This document shows positions 58,334-64,000 of a stretch of 64,000 nucleotides of DNA, in pieces. Numbering within the stretch: position 1 is the stretch's first letter; every line of letters begins with the position of its first letter. The position numbers and the translations under genes were made by a program. The notes under the pieces are model-generated. The model worked only from the letters and a program-made list of their open reading frames with translations, had not been told where the DNA came from and did not search any database. Source of the stretch: Epiperipatus broadwayi (taxonomy: Eukaryota > Onychophora > Udeonychophora > Euonychophora > Peripatidae); assembly GCA_028023455.1 (NCBI GenBank), contig JAQFVV010012394.1, positions 20,664,353 to 20,728,352 of the forward strand, read 5' to 3'.

Positions 58334-59530
58334 TTCACCTGATGGTTATTAAGTAAGGACTATTTTACCATTTTTTTAGAACCAGGGTATGTTATGAATA
58401 TGAAGAAAGTATTGAAGTGATCAAATATTGTAGAAATTATAAAGAAAGGAAATTGTATGAGACAATGTATATACAATAAAATAAAGAAAAATGTATGAAT
58501 TTACTACAAGGCTCAATAAAGTTGAGAGCAAAATGAGCATTAAATAAAAATTGGAAAGTAGTGTGCTAAGATGATATGTAAATCACGTGACATTTTGAAT
58601 TAACATAACATCTTGATAAGGTTCAATTTTGAACGAGTCTATTAGATGAAAATAAATATATGATTAAAATATATAGTTGTCTATTAAATTGATTATGTGT
58701 ACATATTCAATTCAGTGAGAATATATATATATATATAGTATCCAACTCAAAAACAAGCATGCCAATTAAATCATTTATCTTTATATAAGTTAAAGGTGAA
58801 TATAGCCAAGATAATTTTTAAAATGAAATTAAAATTATAAAAAAATTAAAAGTTAAACCAAGCAAGTTTAGAGAAGAGTATAGCTATAGAAAAAATGATA
58901 ATTGAACTGTAGCAAAAAAAAAGAGAGAGAAAGGTAAAGTATACGAAAAATCTTCCTGCAAATTTAACCAAATTAATAGTAAAATGTCTAATTTATAATA
59001 TTACTTTATCAGAAATAAATTTTAATATATATCAAAAATGATGTGGAAATTAATATACTTAACATAAAATCCTTTAATATAAATATTGGTTAATATGAAA
59101 AACATTTTTTAATCCAAAATGATAAGAAAATTAATTAATATGCTTAACATGAAATCTTTCAACATAAATATTTATTAATATGGTAAATATTTTATTAGGT
59201 ATAAAATTAATTAAAATGATATTAAAAACTTGCTTATTGGCTTTGGAAATTGAACAAATCAATTTTTTTTATAGATATAACAGAGGGGGTGGTAGCATGG
59301 TGGTGATAGTGGTATCTATATTAATCAATGTTTATCTCCTTTCAATAAAGACTTTTGGGGCTGTGAAACAAATGCTATGTTCTCGTCATGGATTTGATTT
59401 TGTTCAAAATGAATCAGTGTATGTAAGAAAAGATTTTAATTCTTTTCATATCTTAATTAAAAACGAGAGTGAATTGGAGTTGTTCTGAAATACGTTCAGA
59501 CCTGATACGATTTCTCTGAAAAAAGATTTT
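58334..59530. other. AT-rich DNA with no recognised gene
   Basis: No repeat terminus or domain is visible. The 102-codon frame at 59180-59488 has no family motif. Confidence 0.45.
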
Positions 59531-59539
59531 AATTCATAT

Positions 59540-60028
59540 AATATTTTCATTTAAATATACCAAATCTCATTTTGATGAATTTGTAGTCTATTTAAGCAAT
59601 TTTCCTTTATATTATTATAATATTATAATTTTGACTGAGACTTGGATTTCTTTAGAAGAACAAAATGTATTTCATTTAGAATGGCTACATGAATATACTT
59701 TACCCTCCTATGCATTCGCGATTGGGAAGTGTAATGGTTTTTATAAAAGCAGGTTTAGATTTTTCTTTTATTATTCCAACACTTAACATTGCAGAATGTA
59801 TTTTACTAACTTTGAGACATCCTAAGTTTGTTCTTTTTATTTGAGCTATATATAAATAGTGTCCAAATAACATTTTGGATTTTGTTGCTCAGCTTAATAC
59901 TTTTATCAGATTTGGGTTCAGTCTCTGCCATGTTAATGATTCATTTAAATATTGATTTATTAAATAAAACTCATAAGCCTACCACAGATTATTTGAATTT
60001 ACTTTATAGTTATGGATTTAATCAAACT
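59540..60028 (+). pseudogene. LINE endonuclease relic (not RTE)
   Basis: Plus-strand pieces in different frames show the APE endonuclease of Jockey/CR1/L2-like LINEs: DEFVVYLSNF then IIILTETWISLEEQN (catalytic Glu region). Later comes a damaged GDFN-type block, HLNIDLLNKTHKPTTDYLNL, then LLYSYGFNQTLI. Frameshifts and stops separate them. It ends abruptly at about 60028, where an antisense copy of the SGNH LINE begins. Confidence 0.65.
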
Positions 60029-61185
60029 CTCATATAAAACTTGACCATCACATTTCCTTTTGAATTGTTTCCTTTGCCATCTACACATCTGCATCTAATG
60101 CATTTCTTTCTACTCCTCTTTATATTTTTTCTAAGTAATATAACACACTTTTACTAACACATAATGCATCATTATCACAAGTCAAACCCTACTACTATCA
60201 CTTTTATACAATTCTTGATACATCATATATATTATATAAAAACACTTAATTTCTTTATCAGTCCCTTTTTTCTTTGCTTCATTTATCAATTTTTCTCCAA
60301 TTCATCCAAACATTGTTTCTGATTAGTTAAGATTATTTCCAAATAGTTATATCTATTTGTCACATTGAACTTTATATCACCATAACAATTCTTTCTTTTC
60401 TTTTCCCCCAGCATTTCTTTTGGTTTTCTTCATTAAGTTTAATCCTCATTTCTTTACCTACCCTTGTGCACATCTTCAGCATAACTTCCATATCTTCCTT
60501 ACTTTCTGTGCACTAGAACAGTGGTCTTCAACCACCGGTCCGTGGCCCGGCACCGATCCATAGAAGTTTTTTGCTGGTCCATGCTAGACTGGCAAGAAAG
60601 TTTTTAATAACAAAATAATAAGATTTTAAACTTTTAATTAATATAAACAATTTTTATTTATTTTTTCATCGCACTTTTACCTGATTAAAAAAAAAGAAAC
60701 AGAACAAAATCTAATCAATCATAGATAAATTAATTTTTTCTAGTTATCACAGATGTTTATTGGGGGGGGGGTAGAATTAAATTTTTATTACTTTTCTAAA
60801 AAATTCAAAATTAAAAAAAAAAGTTTTTTATTATACAAACTCCATATATATATATATAACCCCATCTAAGGCTAAGCTGTTTACATCTTTAAGAAAATTT
60901 ATCTATAGACTTCTGCTGGTCCACGAAACCTTATCCTTATTTTTGCCGGTCCGCGAAACCTTATCCTTATTTTTACCGGTCCGCAGGTGTGAAAAGGTTG
61001 AAGACCACTGCACTAGAACATATTAGTAAATATAAGGCCTGATAATATATACACTCCTTTGCCATCTATTAATGGTATCTTTATCCTTATTCATAGTCTT
61101 TCTATTGTTTATTCTATTTCTCTCAAATATAACAAAAACAAAATAGATGAAATAAATCATCCTTGCCTTACTTTAAACTATCAAT
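60029..61185 (-). mobile_element. Decayed copy of the SGNH LINE (RT region), split by a hAT MITE
   Basis: On the minus strand it follows the LINE at about 17620-18290: taaggcaaggatg with ttcatctattttgtttt (motif B region), then ataaagataccattaatag. After the MITE come gaagatatggaagttatgct, gatgaattggagaaaaattg and gcattagatgcagatgtg. Stops and indels abound. Both ends are truncated; the 3' UTR and endonuclease are missing. Confidence 0.8.
60519..61010. mobile_element. hAT-type MITE
   Basis: Perfect 15-bp terminal inverted repeats: cagtggtcttcaacc (60519-60533) and ggttgaagaccactg (60996-61010). They are flanked by an exact 8-bp duplication cactagaa (60511-60518 and 61011-61018), as expected for hAT transposase. 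The interior is non-coding, with three direct copies of a ccttatcctta...ccggtcc unit near the right end. It sits inside the decayed LINE copy. The complete LINE at 17.76 kb shows the empty site. Confidence 0.92.
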
Positions 61186-62588
61186 CAGTAGGTCTTTCTG
61201 ACCTCTTCAGATTTTTTTGAACTAATAAATCAATATATTTTAAGATTCAGTTTTTGCTATCAAAATGAATGCAAAGCCTGCAAAATAGTGCCACAGCTAT
61301 AGGAGAGTAAAGATAAATCAAAGGCTTGTCCGCAGCATCTTCAAATGAAATATTTTGAATGTATTAATGAATTAGTTAATTTAAAATTCTTGATTTCAAA
61401 ATTTTTTCAAATTTATGATTTTTTTTAATTTTAAGAATAGATCATTTATCCCTCATTGCAAATCTTTAATCTATGATCTTTCATAACAATAAAATTATTA
61501 ATTCATCTTTTTTTTTTTTGTAAATGTATATACAAATTAATTTTGTTTGATTAACAGAAATTTTTGAATAATCAAAGCTCAACTTAATAGTATTCTACGC
61601 CCTCTCTGAATTAATATAAAATCTGAATATCAAACAGCCAAACTCAATATTCAGATTTTATATTTTTTCACCGAGAACATTGCAGAAATATAACACTTGA
61701 GTGGGTGATTTAAATATTTTCTATTTAATTTTCAGCTAGCAATATGCAATGGAATATTTTCTAATATAATTTTAAAGATTTTTTTCTCCCTTGGATAAAT
61801 ATGAGACATGTTAACCTTGTGAGACTCTATTAGCAACCAGGCTATTACTAGTTCTATTTTTAGGCTTACTATACTCCAATTAGTTCCATTTTCAAATATA
61901 CAAAAATTTTGGAGATTCAACTAGAAATCGTTTGCTAACCAATGACGTATATTTTGCTCAATTATATTTTGTCAACTTTAATCAAGAGGTTAAATATATT
62001 TAAAGTTTATTATAAAGTGATTAATATTTTTTTTTCGTATTTATTGATTTTCTTTTCATTGATATCTGACACTGTTTATTTTAAACTTTGGTGCATATAG
62101 GACTGACTAATGGAATTCTTTATTTTGAATTAATTATATATTTAACTTTAATGAATAATTAATGAAAGTCTTTATCATTACTATTATTATCTGTTAAAAA
62201 AATCGTTGATGCGATTAATTAATCTTTTTACCAATTACAAAACTGTCTTAATTAGACAATTAAATGTTTAACAAGTTTAATGGTAATTACATCAATTATC
62301 TTTTTCTTTGATGAATAATGTATCGTATTTTCTTTATTGCAATGTAATTAATTAATTTAATTTAATAGTTTCCAACAAGAAGTATATCGATAACATTTAA
62401 GCTTTCTCTAATTTTTAAATTAATTTCAGGTTTAAAAATTCTTAACTGCTGCATTGTTTACTATGATAGATGATATTTCAAATTAAAGCAAAACTTTAAT
62501 ATTTTCAATAAAAAAAAGTCTTTGTTTTTTTATTATTTTAAAACGGTAATATCTGCTTACCATCATTGTCTTCTTTTTTTATGTGTCA
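61186..62588. other. AT-rich DNA with no recognised gene
   Basis: About 1.4 kb of AT-rich sequence. No frame with motifs, tRNA boxes or repeat termini. Confidence 0.5.
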
Positions 62589-62672
62589 TGGCATCAGCCG
62601 GGAAGCGAACCCGCCAATCCGGGACAACTGCCTGTAAGGCGGCTGTGCTGACCCCTCGACCACCAATGCTTG
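62589..62672 (-). repeat. tRNA-derived sequence (SINE head or tRNA pseudogene)
   Basis: On the minus strand an A-box-like gtcgaggggtcagca (62646-62660) and a B-box gcgggttcgcttcccgg lie at tRNA spacing. Base composition is far more GC-rich than the flanks. The acceptor stem does not pair well and no tail repeat is visible, so a SINE remnant is more likely than a working tRNA. Confidence 0.6.
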
Positions 62673-62862
62673 ACATTGTCTCTTCTTGCAATCATTGTAA
62701 ATAGCGATATGAGAGTTCATTGTTTTGACAGTACTTTAGTGCAGTGTTAAAGTGGGCAGCCTCAATTGGCTAACAAAAAACAACAACTTAGTTCAGATTA
62801 ATTAAATGAAACTGTTAAATGTTCATTCCGTCACATAGAATGCTCAAACAGCATGTCTTAAT

Positions 62863-63939
62863 CAGGGGTTGGAAATCTTTTAGTAGTGTCGTGCTTGCTG
62901 AAATGATTCTAGCAATCTTATTATATATACTATCAAAATTAGTTTAGTTATAATGGGCTTCAAAATTATATATTGTATACTTTTGAAGCTCATTATATTC
63001 AATATTTTAAAATACATAGGATCATATGTGAAAGGTATAGTTTGTTAAATTATATTGCATTCGAAAGACAAGCTTAAAATTTCCTTTAGCATGAATAAAA
63101 TTCATCTAGTTGATGCTTAAAAATGTGTATTGTTTACAAATATACGATGATTCAGAATAGACAAAGTGCGTTCAGCTTTCAAGTGTATATTAATTTGAAA
63201 AGCTGATTTATGAACTCTAACAAAATAAAACAAGTATTTTTGTGATATAAAAAATCAACTCGAAATTGGAAGTTTTTCATGTATTCTTGTTTTCTTTAAT
63301 ACTATGGACATTTGGAATTTTTCTGTATGAGAAATTTGTTTTAATTACACAATCGACTTTTAAAAGAAGCAAAAAAAAAAACAAAACACAACAAAAACAA
63401 TGATTTTAACTTTTTTAATATCAGAACGATATTATCAAGCCTTACGTATTTGTGGACTTCATTCACATCTTAACCGGACTATCATTAATTATAATATTTT
63501 TTCTCAAGCAAACGCACCAAAACTTAAAAGGAATAGAAGTTTTTCAAATGAATTAATCGATATAATATTCTGCCTGAATATTATTTACTCTAGACACGCA
63601 GTAGCGTACAAAAGTAGGACTATCAAAAAAAAAAAAAAAAAATCCAGGCAAAATTAATCCTCTCTGGGGAAAAAATATTTCCATTCCACTTAGTTCTTAT
63701 CATTATTAAAAATAACAAAGATCGAATGTGCATTGATTGTAAAAAATAATTAGTAAATTAAATTGGAAACATGGTTTCAATTTACATGTGAATCACATAT
63801 GCAAAATGTAGGTGGTGGCGCAAATGCATGCGCTGTAATTAAAATATATTTTTTTACTATTTCAATTCAATGGGAGGGCCATTGATAATCATTCTGCAGA
63901 GCCCCATTTCGAACACATGCCCTAGTTTGCTGACTCCTG
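62863..63939. mobile_element. Possible hAT-like non-autonomous element
   Basis: The left edge caggggttggaaatctttta resembles many hAT MITE termini (CAGGGGTCxGCAAxCT). The right edge reads agtttgctgactcctg, whose complement caggagtcagcaaact is similar. Flanking 8-mers gtcttaat and gcttaaaa match only partly. The interior has no transposase. It could also be two unrelated termini. Confidence 0.4.
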
Positions 63940-64000
63940 GCTTAAAATACATGTAATAAAAAGAAATAAACTATTCTCCTTCAAGCTTTGAAATATATAA

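Noticed and set aside
62589-62672. Functional tRNA gene
   Set aside because: A and B boxes are good, but no convincing acceptor stem pairing or anticodon arm; more likely a SINE head or pseudogene.

Overview
This 64-kb window is AT-rich eukaryotic DNA made almost entirely of transposable-element remains. I found no host protein-coding gene, rRNA gene or functional tRNA gene. Non-LTR retrotransposons, Penelope-like elements (PLEs) with GIY-YIG endonuclease remnants, a Ty3/Gypsy-like remnant, a hAT MITE, tRNA-derived SINE-like units and a kilobase-long ATCT microsatellite point to a large invertebrate genome. A cephalopod or other lophotrochozoan mollusc is my best guess, by inference only.

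Layout. 1-3.3 kb: no recognisable gene. 3.3-6.1 kb: two PLE loci built as inverted repeats, a tRNA-derived SINE, and the 3' end of an RTE-type LINE. 9.2-12.06 kb: a near full-length but broken RTE LINE on the minus strand. 13.6-20.4 kb: a nested stack. A decayed plus-strand RTE copy is split by a hammerhead-bearing short element (family A) and by a young LINE. That LINE keeps an intact 1139-codon endonuclease/reverse transcriptase ORF, preceded by an SGNH-hydrolase-like ORF. 21-33.9 kb: mostly unrecognised AT-rich DNA with MITE-like and inverted repeats. 34-34.9 kb: an inverted PLE pair and an RTE relic. 35.9-38.15 kb: a 2.2-kb palindrome. 38.4-49.9 kb: PLE copies, mostly in inverted pairs, interrupted by three kinds of small hairpin element (A, D, E), each with a recognisable target-site duplication (TSD). 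51.6-52.6 kb: a decayed LINE reverse transcriptase. 53.4-57.2 kb: a Gypsy-like element on the minus strand whose reverse transcriptase, RNase H and integrase are deleted. 57.3-58.3 kb: the microsatellite. 59.5-61.2 kb: two LINE relics and a hAT MITE. 62.6-63.9 kb: a tRNA-like sequence and a possible hAT element.

The most interesting layer is a set of small non-coding elements that fold into hairpins. Family A (five copies) has 11-16-bp TSDs and carries a type-I hammerhead ribozyme motif. In the copy at 53,954-53,995 (minus strand) every core residue is present. This makes family A resemble the small hammerhead retroelements called retrozymes. The local PLE 3' ends also carry weaker hammerhead-like cores and tRNA-like modules. 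Several insertions can be checked inside the window because a related copy shows the empty site: A in the 3' LTR, D in a PLE, E in a duplicated block, and the hAT MITE in a LINE copy.

All calls rest on reading sequence and motifs by eye. No database or structure calculation was run, and boundaries of decayed elements are good to tens of bases.
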